Shown here in pieces: positions 1-13,300 of a stretch of DNA of 64,000 nt. Origin of the DNA: Didymodactylos carnosus (taxonomy: Eukaryota; Rotifera; Eurotatoria; Philodinida; Philodinidae); NCBI GenBank assembly GCA_905250885.1, contig CAJNOQ010000112.1, positions 1 through 64,000 of the forward strand, read 5' to 3'. The notes beneath the pieces are model-generated. The model was given only the letters and a program-made list of their open reading frames with translations, searched no databases and was not told the DNA's origin. Both the position numbers and the translations under genes were made by a program. Positions within the stretch are counted from its first letter, which is position 1. Every line of letters starts with the position of its first letter.

Positions 1-1825
1 ATTAATAGTAAAAAGTAAAAACAGCGTTTTGACAAAAGTCTGAAAAAGATACCAAGACGTGAAGTGAATGTTTATCGTCGGCTCTACACTTTTTAACGAA
101 CTTGTTTATAGTTCTTCGCTTTTGATCTTTATACTTTTGAAGAACTGCAGCAATCAAATTATTGACCACGATGTTTTACCCGGTTTTTCTTCGGGAACGT
201 CATGCAAAAAGGTGATGATTCGAAATTACTGTATGTTCACACTAAGTTTGAGGGTCTATTATTTGGCGATTTAGTGGCAGAACAAAATTCTTCATTTTTC
301 GGTCATGATTTCCACTAAAATAATTTTCTCAGCAAGTTTCATTATCTCCTGTTCTCGAAGAAAAGTCCGAGTAAAACATGATGTAACCAGGCTTTAAAAA
401 ATGAATTTTAAACCATTGGAAAACGCGCGAGATACGATGCGTAACTTTCTTGTAATACGCGCTTGGATTCTCTGAGATATGCACGTATCTCGAATTAGTC
501 GTTCCATAAAGAAAATGAGCTAATTAGTATGATTATCTTTCATGCTAGGCGCCTTTTCTATGATCTACGCGCACTGAATTTTAATTAGTGCAGAAAGCGA
601 CTTCTTTGATCTGCTTTGCGCTTATTCTACCCGCCGGGACATGCTGAATTTAATTCTAATATTTACAGCTCAAGAAATAGTGTAGTTTCGCTAAATTTTA
701 TTATATATGACGCACTACGTCTTGCACAGTGTACGTAGTGTAACCATTGATTCTTATGGCGCCAATGAGAGCGTTGCTATGGGCCATGAAAAAGTTCATC
801 AAAAATGGGTTTAACCAAGCTTTCACGATCACCAGAGTACATAGCCTAGATTATATCGGTAAAAGGAAATCGAATAAAAACGCCCGTCTCAGAAGTTGTT
901 ATAACTCATATGCGATCGTTACGTGTCTCTAAGAGCAAATTCAAACAGATCATTTTTTAGAGAATTAGATGAATGAAATGGAAGAACCATGAAGTTTGTC
1001 CTAGACACATTTCTTTTCTATATTCACAACAGTCCCATATATTGTTTATTTTTAAATAACAATGATGAAAGAAAGTGAATACAATACGAATAATATGTAA
1101 TCATAAACAAGGCTATGTGACGACATTTATAGAAGAGAAAGTTGACAGAAAAATAGATGATAAAGTCAGAAAAATAATCTTCACAGTTAGTAAGTTAAAA
1201 AGAAACAACATTGAAAAATAAAATGACAAATAAGTCAAAATATAATCGCAAATAGTTTTATATTTACTCAACGTCTAACTCTCATCGTGTGGTAAGAGAT
1301 TGAACTTCTAACTATGCTGTGATAAAGAACCAAAGATAGTAAGTAGGACTAACGTAGGATATGTTCTCTATTTCTTCCTAATTAGTTTGTAAGATCAATT
1401 AACACCAAAAGGTTGAGTGAGTGTAGGCGTCGAGAATAAATTGAGATTAAATCAGACAACATAGTAGAGCAAAAGCGATAAGCATGTATATTATAACACG
1501 ATAGTTAATACTCAATTACAATCCTAAACATGTACTTAGTATTATAAAAAGTAAAATACAGAATAAAGTTGCATTGTGCATATCATTCACCATCACTCAA
1601 AAACAAACATACAAAAAAAATTAAATAAATAATTCAATATACACACATTCAGATGGACAAAGACACACACTTTGGTAAACGTGGCTAAATTAAAAGATAA
1701 TAATAGATGTCATTAGTTATTTGTCAAATATGTAACAAAACTTACACTCAAACAACAATAATAATGACATAAATATGACTAGGAGAATTGGATATTCATT
1801 TTTTGTTTAATAAATTTACTTTTTT
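1..1825. other. Gene-free flank downstream of the flippase gene
   Basis: No coding exon can be supported. Short open frames (for example 68-274 and 747-932, plus) lack splice context, recognisable domains and biased composition. Bases 1-900 are somewhat richer in G and C than the AT-rich stretch 950-1800, which may mark an old insertion. The 3' untranslated region of the minus-strand flippase gene must run into this stretch from 1825 downward, but I see no clear AATAAA signal close to the stop codon. Confidence 0.6.
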
Positions 1826-4800
1826 TTATAAACCGGGAGGTTTTACTATATTTGTATCATAATTTCGAATTAGCTGATTTTGTGGTACAACACCGTCTTC
1901 TTCTTGAGAAAATGCAAATCCATCTAAAAAATATTAAATCTTATAGTGAAAAAAGCAAAAATTGAAATTAATAAAAACTTACGATAAGGGCCAGCAACAA
2001 TACCAGACATTTTCGGTGTTCTTGTTCGTACGAATACACTCTTCAACAGTGCCAAACGTTCAGCAACACTAAATAATCAAGTATAAACTATACGATTATA
2101 TTTTTTAAAAATATCGGTCAAGGTACCGTGAAACAGTTGACGTTTGTCGAGCCATAACTAAATCATATGGATCCTGATTTGCCAACTCTTTCTCTTGTAC
2201 TTCTTGCATTAATGTTTTGTATAGTGTTCGTTGGAGACTAAAAATAACCATAATATTATGCATTATTTCATATTAATAAAAGTATACCATACCAATTATA
2301 AATAACATCGGCCATCAATGCTGTGAATGGTATCAGAATAAGACCAAACCAGAAGTACATGCTTGAAAACACATATTTTGCCTTGAAAAATAATCATCAT
2401 TAGTATACACACAAATAAGAGCACATATTGAATCGATTTAGGAGAATTGTTGTAATTGTAACAGCAGCTATTTTAAATCTCATTTTATTTATATATATAA
2501 AATTAGTTTATTTATTTCGACGTTTTTCGACCAAACATTTATCATTTTCAAGAAAGTAATACACTTATGAACTTCATACTTTCAATTTTCTAGGTACACT
2601 CAACACGGTTTACTTTCTTGAAAATGATAAATGTTTTGTCGAAAAACGTCGAAATAAATAAACTAATTTTGCATATATAAATAAAATGAGATTCAAGATA
2701 ACTGCTTGTTGAAATTTACAATTGGCCGATACGAAATACCGAAATATCTAGCAGAAATTTTAACTATTTTTTATATGTATTTTATTACGTACGCTGAAGA
2801 AGACCTCAATAAAAGAGGTCGAAACGTTTGTTTTGTTAAATATTTTTAAATATGTTTTAATAAAAATACGTAATTAAAGTATCAATCTGTCAAATAAGAT
2901 AACTGCTGTTACAATAACAATCATTATAAGAGCATATGTTTAATGGAACAATTCAAAATATTTTCCACAAGTTTACCATTCCTCTCATTTCTGGTGCCAA
3001 TGGTATTGTTGGCCAAAAATTACTGTAGATGATTAAAAACAGGAACCATGATGCAATACTGCCCCATATTGAAATATGAGTCAACTAATACGAAATAAGT
3101 GAGAAAAATCATTTTAAAATATTTATTTTCATATACATACAAGTGTCCACGCATCACTTTCCAATCCGGCCTTGATGCAGACAACAAAGATTACATACTA
3201 GAATTGAAAAAATAGACAAATGACAATTAATTATACATTTAAGTTTCGTAATCAGTATATAAGGTAAAAAGCAGACAAAACGTGCCAACTAGACTACAGC
3301 AACCTACTGTATAAGCCATATTTCCTACCAATAAACAATCACCAATTTGTCATCAAGAAAAAAAGAAATGAGTAATGTGCATAAGAATGTGCATAAAAAG
3401 AGTAGTAAACAATAAACATTTAGTGCGATGATAAAATTTTAAAGAGTGTATGTTAATTAAACTGTATGGTACATTTCAAGGATAAAAATGAAAAAGGCAT
3501 CGTTATCTGCAAATATGTGAAAAGTTAAAAAAACTCATGCACGAACTAATACGTTGATTAAGATGATAAAATTGAACGCTCAAATCACACAAGCTAACAT
3601 TCTATGTTATTAATTTCGAAAATTCTTACAGTATAAACACAATTTCCAACAAATAAATGGCTACCAAATACTATTCCATTTGGATGTACAACATCTATTA
3701 AAGTTAAATGTACTGTTAATCTTTATTACATTATTTTTTATATTCTCAATAAACTCTGAATTTTTTGAAAGGGTACTCTTATTCTCTTCATTATCATGTG
3801 TATCAAACCGACAATGATCTCATAGATAATGAAAAGACAAACATACCGTGACGTAACATTGCATAAGACATAAAATATAATATAATTGAATGATAAACAG
3901 CATTCAGGCACCATGTCCAGAATATCTAGAAGAAAAAATGGAGTAATTAATTTACATCTAGTGGCTTTATAATCAATGTTTAACTAACTTTTATATTGAA
4001 ATCAGACTTATTTTGTGACATTTTATATAATGCTGGAAATCTCATCATTGTTTCAGCGCTACAACAGCGATCTAACAATCCCAGTGCCATTGGAGGTGCT
4101 GCTGTGAACAACTAAGTATAGATTAAAAAACAATAAATAATACATTTTTTTTTCTCTAAGAGAAAGATCGAAAATGACTTACAACATTGTATGTTGCAAT
4201 TGTCCATCTTTCGAATAATATTTGACCAGAAAATCCATTGTGTACAGCAAACCAAAGCTAAAAATCATTTAGAAATCAAAATTAGATATGGTATTATCCA
4301 AATTGTGTTAACTTACCTCCATTACGTATAAACAAATATTTTTATAAAATGAATATAATAAAACTTTACACAAACGTCTATAACTCCATACGCCATGCAC
4401 AAATAATAATTTGGTTAGAAAACGAAATTGTCCAATTGAATAATCAGATGCACATGCTGCTTGAACACCTTTTCAAATGAATTAAAACCAAAAAATAAAT
4501 TACTGTAAAAAAACATGAATTTTATTAGTTTGAAATACCTTCTCGTCCCATTATACCAACACCGACATGCGCAGTCTTCACAAAGACAAAATTACAAGCA
4601 GTTAGTTACAAGGCGTCAAAGAAATATTATTAGAAAGAGAAACTCTGAAATTTTTCTAAAGCATAGCAATTTTTTTTTTGCTATTCTAACCTGAATCATT
4701 CCAACGTCATTTGCTCCATCACCAATAGCCAATGTTATAGCATCAGTTGATCGTTTAACAAGTTCAACAACTTCAGCCTTTTGTTTTGGACTAACACTAA

Positions 4801-7800
4801 AACAAATCATAACAATTACATTTATACTATGTGCTTCTGATAAGATAGTTTAGACGAACCGACAACAAATAACTGATTTGCATGAAATAGCTAAATCCAA
4901 AAAATCTTGTCTGCATGGTGGAGCCAATGCAAACTTCAGTGTCTAAAACACATACGAAAAACTTTAGATTCATGAATTAAGATTTTTTTCTCTAACCTTT
5001 CCTTCGATAACGAGTGAAGCCAAATTATCTTTTCGAAGTGATTCACCAAACGATGAACAATGATCCTGTAATTGTCGTCTTGTATCCTACAAGAAAGTGC
5101 GTCCATAGTTCTAGAGTTTAAATAAAATAAGTGTTTTACTTCTAATGAATCTTCATCGAGTGTCAAATTCAATAATTGATCCGATAATAATTTACACGAA
5201 TAACCTGATATTAAATAAAAAAAATATAAGTAAAAGTTTATCAGACACTAGACACTACTATAATCTCCTACTGGAACATTTAACTCTATAAGAAGTATCA
5301 TTTTTACTTACCAATATTGACTGCTGTTTCTTTTTTGTCACCAGTCAAGACCCAAATTTTAATTCCGGCTTTATGTAACATTGATATACTTTCTGGTACT
5401 TGCTATAAAAAAGCAAACATAGGAAGAATAACAATGACAAAGACATCTTTCTTAAAATATACATCTTGTAGTTTATCTTCAATTCCGGTTGCACCTAATA
5501 AATGTAGATTTTTTTCAATCTTTTCAGCTGCCTCTGCAACCAATTCCGCTCGATTATTTATTGCTGTTGCTGCTTGACGATAAATTTCAATCCATGACTA
5601 GAAGAAGAAGAAGAATACATAAAAAAATCTATTAAATCTGATTGTTTAGATTTTTTCTACGTTGTATTCATCTGATAATATAACTCGAGATGCAACGCAT
5701 AAAGTTCGAAGTCCATCTTTAGCAAAACTTTCGAGATGTTGCGATGTTATACCACTATTAGGATCATCTGAAGAAAGTAGTTGTAATATAACGCTATCCT
5801 AAATAATAATACATATGATGTTAATAAACACAGTGAATATTTTCAGTTCACTTCGATACGTACGGCTCCTTTACAGAACAATTTGATCTGGCCATCAGGA
5901 CATCGAACTACAACGCTCATTCGCTTTCGATCACTAAAATAGAATCATAGTTGTTATCTGACGTTCAGATATTTACAGTAGAAACAAAATTTACCTGCTA
6001 AATTCCAGAACATTTAATATTTCATATATCTCTTCTTCACCCATCTAAAAGTTAAATACTAAATAAATAAATATTTTATTTCACCCATCTAATCTTACAA
6101 AGCTGATGGCAACATTATCCGGTGTACGACGAAAAAAAATAACATTCATTTCTTTTAGTGCTGCAACTAATGCAGATTCATCTAAAAATAAAAGATTCAT
6201 TAGTTAATTAACCAATCAATCTTTTCTTTGAGTATTCTTTTGTCACCTGGTGATGATGCTTGATACGTCACATCGACTAAAAGATCAGTTTTTTTTTCAG
6301 GAACAACCGTATGACATGTGGCCAATAATGTTAAAAATTCTCGAATTTCACCACCCGATTCCTAAATAACAAAAAACTCTCGTATGAATATTTAAATACA
6401 TAAAAACTCAAATTGTAATCTGGCGTACATGATTAGTTAAATTCTGCATTAATTGAAAATGATTAAATTTTTCAATATTACCCGAACTAGAAACAACAGA
6501 AAGAAAGAATTAATGTTCAGCGCTTCAGCATTTTCTCTCTTTCGACTTACCCATACATAATACCAGCAATGGAACATTGTTTAAAAACCATGACATTTTT
6601 TGTCAATGTACCAGTTTTATCAGAGAAAATATATTTAACCTTAAAAAAAAAAAGAAAAACAATACAATATTTGATTTTGTTTCTCCTCCCAAAATCATAT
6701 ATTTACCTGACCAAGTTCTTCATTTAAATTTGATGTTCTTGCATTTGCTGGAATATCTGATTCTTCATCATACATATCTTTGTCCTAGGAAAAACAAAAT
6801 TGATGAATATAATAAATATACGAGAATACTTTTATTAACAAATACCCAATTGATAAAGTAAGCTTGAATAAATTTAACTAAATCAACTGTTATTTGTAAC
6901 GATATTGGTATCAAATTATTGAATAAAATAAAAAATGTCAGAAATGTATAACCAACATGATTGGGTACCGCAGCTAAATATTAAGTTAAAATTTACGATA
7001 TAGAATGATGTATATTTGTATATATGAAGCAAGAAAAGAACAATATACCAGAACTGCTATCAGGCATTCGTGTTAGACCCAAATACCAATGAGCAACACG
7101 ATTCTTGTAATTCCATATTTCACCCGCAATTGTACTGAATAAACATAGGATTAATAAAAGAAATAGTAGAAGAAGTATCTAAATGTGAAAAGAAATTTCT
7201 CAATAAATTTGTGATTGACAATGTATTTATTCTTTTTTCTTACCTGATTATTAGCTATTTGTTCAACATTTGTTCGTTTAAATGGAACAGAAGATGAATT
7301 CTAAATAGGATAGAGAAATCAGTACTAACAATAAAAGAAAAAAAAAAGAAAACGTTAATCACCATCATTAACTTTGTTTCTTTTCCAGTATAGATAACTA
7401 AGCCGTACACCCAACCTGTATTTTTGAGTTGTGAACCACGAAGTAAAATTTGATCTGAACCTAATGGTATAGGATGTGCAACATTTGCCAGTTTTAAAGT
7501 ACCAGCAAAGTCATATAGGTGTCGATTTGGTAATTCACACTCAATTGTGCCCTGTAAAGCTTTGAGTTGTAAACTGGAAATAATATGGGATGTTTGTGGT
7601 AAACCCTAGAGCACAAAATATAATGAAACAAACAGTTACAAGCAATATTAAAAAACAAACAAAAAGTATACCTGTCGAACTTTTAAATTTGTTTCGCCGT
7701 CTAAATTTGACGTATGTATATAACAGATGGAATGTGGTTCACTAAATATTTTTTAAAGGATCGTTTTTATACAAATAGAAGAGCAATGAAACATTTTTAC

Positions 7801-8509
7801 CTTGATGATAATACAATTAGATCAGCTGGAAAAAATTCTTTATCGGCTACTTTAATAATATCACCTACTCTCACATTCATCCACTTTGAATATAACCAAT
7901 TGCCATAACGATAAACTAACATGAAACATAAAGAATTAAACTTAACAACATTGAGCATAGTAAGTACTGACTTAATACTCTTCGATTATTCACTGCACCG
8001 TCTTGAATATGTCGTTTCTATAATTGAAAATCGGCTTATTTACGATATATGGAAGTAAAGTCAATATTTTATTGCACTTACAAAATCTTCAATAATTTCT
8101 TTGATAGCAGCACAACAAAGTATCATAAGTAAAGGTACAGCTGTTGTATAGCGTCCAGTCGGTGAGACTCCAGGTATTTGCTGAAGAATAATCCAAATCA
8201 AATAGTCAATAAATCTTAACTAGTTGATAATAAACATACTTGCAAAATAGCAATACAAAGAAAAAATATGTTGGAATATTTTCGAAATTGTTCAAATAAA
8301 AATTTTGGTAAAAATGTTAAAAATGAGTATTTGCTTGTACTGATTCTATTGGAAATATATTTGACCTGTTGTGGTGCATTTACTGTTATTACTCGTTTCA
8401 AATCGTTTCCATCACCAAAGCCTAATATATTTTCATTACTACGTTTATTTCTATCTGTATAAAGTGCTATGCGTCGTGAAAAATTTGTCATCGAATTAGT
8501 TTGTCCCAT
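1826..8509 (-). CDS. ATP8A: P4-ATPase phospholipid flippase, ATP8A1/ATP8A2 type
   Basis: Flips aminophospholipids (mainly phosphatidylserine in this family) to the cytosolic leaflet of Golgi, endosome or plasma membranes, normally with a CDC50 partner. I joined 35 exons with GT-AG introns and consistent phase: 8240-8509, 8082-8180, 7972-8017, 7801-7915, 7672-7741, 7363-7605, 7244-7300, 7049-7178, 6846-6973, 6707-6784, 6551-6639, 6429-6486, 6247-6361, 6099-6181, 5995-6044, 5864-5933, 5661-5798, 5463-5597, 5312-5402, 5140-5204, 4997-5086, 4860-4942, 4691-4796, 4539-4575, 4317-4468, 4183-4257, 3989-4111, 3847-3925, 3630-3694, 3141-3197, 2977-3084, 2293-2381, 2127-2237, 1983-2068, 1826-1923. The product is 1162 aa, close to human ATP8A1. 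Visible motifs: QQIPGVSP (from residue 90, across exons 1-2), DGET (191-194), PISL (366-369), phosphorylation motif DKTGT (D419), TGDK, GDGAND (793-798), the M5 lysine in YKN (K858), and C-terminal GFAFS. ATG at 8509 opens a family-typical N-terminus. No break was seen, so the gene looks functional. Confidence 0.97.
2441..2930. repeat. Inverted-repeat element inside a flippase intron
   Basis: The intron 2382-2976 is about 595 bp, ten times the usual size in this gene. It holds an imperfect palindrome: the stretch from about 2448 to 2570 pairs with about 2605 to 2720 (for example CTCATTTTATTTATATA against its complement near 2680). A further inner piece, about 2709-2896, is flanked by a direct repeat of AAGATAACTGCT. 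It looks like a short foldback element with a second small insertion. No coding capacity is seen. The intron keeps proper GT and AG ends, so the insertion is probably tolerated. Confidence 0.7.
2794..2826 (+). other. Hammerhead-like stem-loop motif
   Basis: CTGAAGA at 2794-2800 is followed by a 6-bp stem (GACCTC 2802-2807, GAGGTC 2815-2820) and then GAAACG (2821-2826). This resembles the CUGANGA, stem II, GAAA core of hammerhead ribozymes. An extra A (2801) sits before the stem and no convincing stem III or cleavage site was found, so an active ribozyme is not shown. A weaker motif of the same layout lies at 2617-2647. Such cores are known in Penelope-like and other small retroelements. Confidence 0.25.
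3202..3629 (-). other. Long flippase intron with an exon-like duplicate
   Basis: This intron of about 430 bp lies between the exon ending VGNCVYT (3630-3694) and the exon starting YVIFVV (3141-3197). Within it, about 3308-3352 on the minus strand reads [14 protein letters not shown] followed by GTAGGT. That resembles both the neighbouring exon's end and the LLLGNFVYT segment of vertebrate ATP8A. There is no AG acceptor just upstream, so it looks like a decayed exon copy rather than a used alternative exon. Confidence 0.4.
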
Positions 8510-11500
8510 TTTGATGAAAAAAACAAAATTATAGACACTTTAAATATATGAATAAAACAATAGAGATTCTTATAAGAAATAAAAGTACGATAAATGAATC
8601 AAATAAAATTACATAAAGATAAACACAATATTATTGTCTAGTTTAACGACAATCATCACTGTCAATTTTCGTAGATAGCATCATGTAAACAATATGATCT
8701 AATTTAAAATCTAAAAGCAAATAGAAATAAATTGATAGATTAAAAGTTGTTTCGGAAAATAAGTAAATAAAACGAAATGTTCTTTGAGTGGAGCAATCTT
8801 TTAAATCCTTTGCCATCATTCTTACAACTAAAAACTATGAAATGGCTATTAACTATCCGTGATAATAGCAAAACGAGAAGAACGAAGTCATACATTTTTA
8901 TTATCTTGATATTATTACTTTAATTGCATAAAACAATATGTTTTAAAAAGAGAGTTTAATTTGAATAATTTAAATAGACGGGGAGAACTCAAAATCTCAC
9001 GTTCACATCAAAGCAAATGTACTAGTTTTTTCTTTTCATCACCTTTATTCAATCTCATACATAACACTTGCTGTAAGTAGAGATGATTATACCATCTAAC
9101 GCGTCATGTAACTCCATAATGGGATTACTTCAATATTTAACTGAAAAAACCGAATGCTACTAGAAAAATTGTATTGATTCCACTTTGTTCTATTTATATT
9201 TTAGGATAAGGTTCAAAAAAATTCATATTTTGATATTCTAAACAAAACGTCATGCCATATTCCATTTCACTCTTGTAAAAATTCTCAATGCTGCTGCTTT
9301 TTACGAAAGAGCACCGCTAAACTTAAGAGGCATCCTATACAAGCAAGGAGAAGGTGATTTAATTGAAAGAAGAAAAGAAATTTTCATTCTGCTTTACTAT
9401 GTATTATGGTTTAACGTATTTTGTTTAACATATTATACTTTGCTTTACTCTATTTTACATCTTGTTTTGTTTTTCCTCTCCTCATCTCATTTCAACAATT
9501 CATTCGCCTGAGGCTAACACCAACCAAATTGACAGATGCATATACGAGAGGTGGCCCCACTAATGAATATACAAAAATGTATTTATGTTTTGTTTCAATA
9601 TGCGGAATTGAAGTTATGCGGATCGATGACGTTAATCGTGTCGCCGATTGAAAATTTTTTTATAAGAAATTGAGAATTTATTTTAAAAAAAATTAACGTT
9701 TTTTTTCCTGAAAAACGTTTTAGAGAAAGTATTGCACTGCTCAAGCTCGTGCATACTATTGCACCACCGATTCGGCATGAACGTTTTCAAATCGTTGCCG
9801 ACATCCAGAACAGCTAATATATTTGGAACAAAGGAAAATATCATAATTAGTAAAACTTCTTATATCCAAGCTTCTGGCCAGGATCTTGAGAATAGAAATT
9901 TTAAGATCTCGAGTAAATCGAGCCAAAATGTTGTATTGTAATAAAAACTTTTTATATTTTCTTATATGACAGCCATAACCATTAGATATGCAATCATATG
10001 TGGGAATAGACTCATCCTTGTACAGCTGTCTGTGTTCAATAAAGGAAAAATTTCGAAGATACATGTCAGCAAGAGTGATCGTAATACAAGAACTCAACAA
10101 ATTTCAATACGTTCTCAAGATCTTGGGTTCTTGAAATTTCTTTTCAAGATTTTGGTTACAAGAAGTTCTACTAGACAATTCATTTCTGTACATGTGCACT
10201 ATTTAAGTTGTCTTTCAAAAAAGCCCCTCTGAAATAATCCCAGGTATGTATTCTGCTTAGGATCAGTGTTTTTCACGTTTGCTATAATAGTTCAAATTGA
10301 TTTTCATTGTTGTTCATAAAATATTTGACCATATCTTTTGTAATTTTTCATTTATTGTTTAAATACTTCGCGGATGTATTCAATGTTTTGTCGTATTTTG
10401 AACATGTAATGTTGTTGTTGAACAACTATATATATTCGCCATAAAATGGAGAAGGAACTATTCTACATCTTAGCAAAATGCTGTTATTACCTGACAACAA
10501 TTTCTTCAACATAATAAAATTATTTTAGATGTGGGATTTAGTTTCTTCATCTTCCTTGTCTTCTGCATAGTTGTTTTATTCAATGTTTTCAGATCAGTTT
10601 TAATAAAACCATTAAATAAATAAATTAAATAAAAACAAAATGAATAATCGAAAAATAAAAATAATGTATCACAATACGCTTTTCCGATAATTAAAAACTG
10701 TCGTAGCAAAAAATAAAAATAACGGAATGTATTAGGCGAAAACAGTAAAAATTTTACTTATATTAATAATCAGATTATAATTTTTGTTTTGGTGTTACAT
10801 AGATTGTTGTTTTACCATATCGACATTGTACAATACCTTGGTAACTGGTTCGTGGTACGTTACTCTAAACACGAAATGATTAAATAAAATATTACCTTGA
10901 TACTAAAAGAGGAATAAGGTCAAAATTTTATATCACTTGTTTGTTTCTGGTTCTGAAATATACGCTTCTACAATAAAATTTGACGTTGAAAAAATGTCAG
11001 CGCGACAGTAAAATGTCAATGTACAAAAATTGATGGTAGAGTTAACAGAATAACGCATTTTTTTAAATATTTTTACATATTAACAGTTTATATAGCTTTC
11101 GAATGAAAAACTAGAACATAATGTGTAACTAAAGGCAGGATGAAACTTCTATTAGAGAAAAATCGATGATAAATGAGTAACTTGAACTTCATACCGACAT
11201 TGCCAGGTTTAACATTTTATCAGTGATGCACGAATAATAATAATCCTCTGATAAATATGGTCCATTTCATTTTTGTTCAAGATGAGAAAGAGTATCTGTA
11301 TTGTTTTAAATGATAAAACTAATTAAGTTATCAAATTTCACTATTAAAAAAAGTTAATTGAGAAAAAGTCAAATATTCAATTGGTTTTGATGTTAATATT
11401 TTTCTAACTCAATTAAAACTTGTTCTGTAGTGCTAAATTTTTCATAGAGGCAACTCGATGAGCGCTACAAACTGTCCAGATTAGAAACTCTTGACTCTCA

Positions 11501-12041
11501 AATTCATCATTGGTCTCTAGAAAAAAACTTTTAAAGATCCCACTGAGAACCTCAACAAGGAAACAAACCGACATTGGATTCGTGATCAACATTAAGAATT
11601 ACCCTAGAAAGGATAGTTTTAATTAGAAAAGTTTTGGATCAACTAAGAAGGTTTTCTCGCGAAATAGATGTTCCAGTATATCTGTCCACTGTGCTTTCAA
11701 CAAGAAAAAAGACTTAAGAAATACATTTCTTCATTGTCTGAGAAAAGTTCAATTTTGTTGTTCCATTACATTGATGTTTTTCAAACTATACAGTCTGTGT
11801 AAAATTCAGAAGTGAAGAGTAGTAGCAAATAAATGAAGTATACAACTACTACGACAAAACAAGATTCTTATACAGTTTAGATATTATTTTCGAGCTTTCA
11901 ACCTTTAATTGATCTTTTTCTTCGTATTTTTTTTCCTGATAATAAAGTAAAATCACATCGAAAGCTCGAAAATGATAAAATTCGATTTTGAAAAAATCTA
12001 CCATCTAACATGTGTGAATTGTGTGTGTGTGGCTGTACATC
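8510..12041. other. Intergenic, no supported gene
   Basis: The stretch upstream of the flippase start holds the presumed promoter and 5' untranslated region (8510 to roughly 9000), but no core element can be named. The rest is AT-rich. Overlapping open frames on both strands at 9732-10232 look like chance openings: composition matches the background and no intron structure or domain can be seen. Repeated pieces of TCAAGATCTTG near 9890 and 10120 suggest a worn small palindrome. Confidence 0.5.
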
Positions 12042-12160
12042 CAAGCAAAAACGACCCAATGTTTTGGATTATTTATCTAGATTCAGCTCCACGCGCATCT
12101 AGATGTACGTGGAGCTGAATCTAGATAAATAACCCAAAAAAATTGGGTCGTTTTTGCTTG
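12042..12160. mobile_element. Short near-perfect hairpin element
   Basis: A 119-bp palindrome. Its arms of about 52 bp begin CAAGCAAAAACGACCCAAT and end in the matching complement TTGGGTCGTTTTTGCTTG, around a loop of about 14 bases near 12100. Few mismatches separate the arms. No open frame. It looks like a miniature inverted-repeat element that may fold as a long hairpin. Its outer bases resemble those of the element at 44301-44581. Confidence 0.75.
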
Positions 12161-13300
12161 AATAATTCTTCTAGATGATGATTGAATCAGTGATCGATGT
12201 TAGTATATCCGTTGATCTCGCTACTAGTTGTCATTGCATTTCTTATTTTTTTGAAAATGAACCAGTTATAGAAGTGAAGTTTTGCTTTTGTTGTTTTCTT
12301 TTTGATATTGATTTGCGACTATTTGCAACACTCAATATGCCTTATGCAGTGTAAATCTTCCATGTTGTGAATGCCATGTTTTACGATAGAAGAATATTGA
12401 ATAGTTTTAATAAGTATTTATTCACTGGTTCCATTCTGTTATTGTCTTCTTTACCTATTATGTTTTCTGTTTTAATATAACATCTTGATTTGTTTTTATT
12501 TTTATGCTTTAATGTATGAAAACGGCAATAATCTAAAAATGCACAGTTCAACAACCGAATTCGGTGTTAAAATGAGTTTTAGTAGTCAAATGTTCATAAC
12601 TGACAAGAGCAATATATCAAATACTCAATTGGTGATACATGTTTCAAGTAATGAGTCTATTTTCTACAACGGAAGAAAAAATCAGTGAATAATGCTAAAT
12701 TAATACTAGTAACGCATATTATGTATAATAAATCAGCAATACATCTTTCTCCTAGCACTAAGTACAATTATCAGATCATTGATCAATACGATCATGATTT
12801 TGAACTCATGATGCCACTGAATATTTTTTAAAACATTCTTTTAGATGTCAACAAACAATCATGATAATCAAACAAACAAGCGAAAGCAGCAAATAATAAT
12901 TTCGATGATCTTGGTGTAAATGATGACAGGATTTTTCATATAAAATTAGAGCAAAAAGAGCGTGCATGTAAATAATTACTAAGAACTTTGAAAAACTGTA
13001 ACTGCTAAAAATACAACAAGAACCATAAAAACTATCTACTAGATAATTATGAAATAAACTATTCATGACCAACCCGTACAAACACAAAGGCAACAAGAAA
13101 TTTAGCAAAACAACACATCGAAAATGGTGTAATAATAAGTCTTATTCAACGTATAGTACGCGATTAATAAGACGTCTTCTACTCACGGCTAGAGGTGGTG
13201 AAAGGTATAATGAGAATGAAAATGATTTTTATACGAATCGCGGTACAAAAAACAATCGAAATAATAATCATGCATTTCCAAAGCAGATGCAGATTTTTTG
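12161..13300. other. Intergenic, no supported gene
   Basis: AT-rich sequence between two inverted-repeat elements. Short open frames such as 12485-12688 (plus) and 12848-13108 (minus) have no recognisable domain, splice context or compositional shift. Nothing else is seen. Confidence 0.5.

Noticed and set aside
9732-10232. Overlapping open frames on both strands up to 114 codons
   Set aside because: No intron context, domain or compositional bias; the openness is likely chance helped by a worn palindrome.
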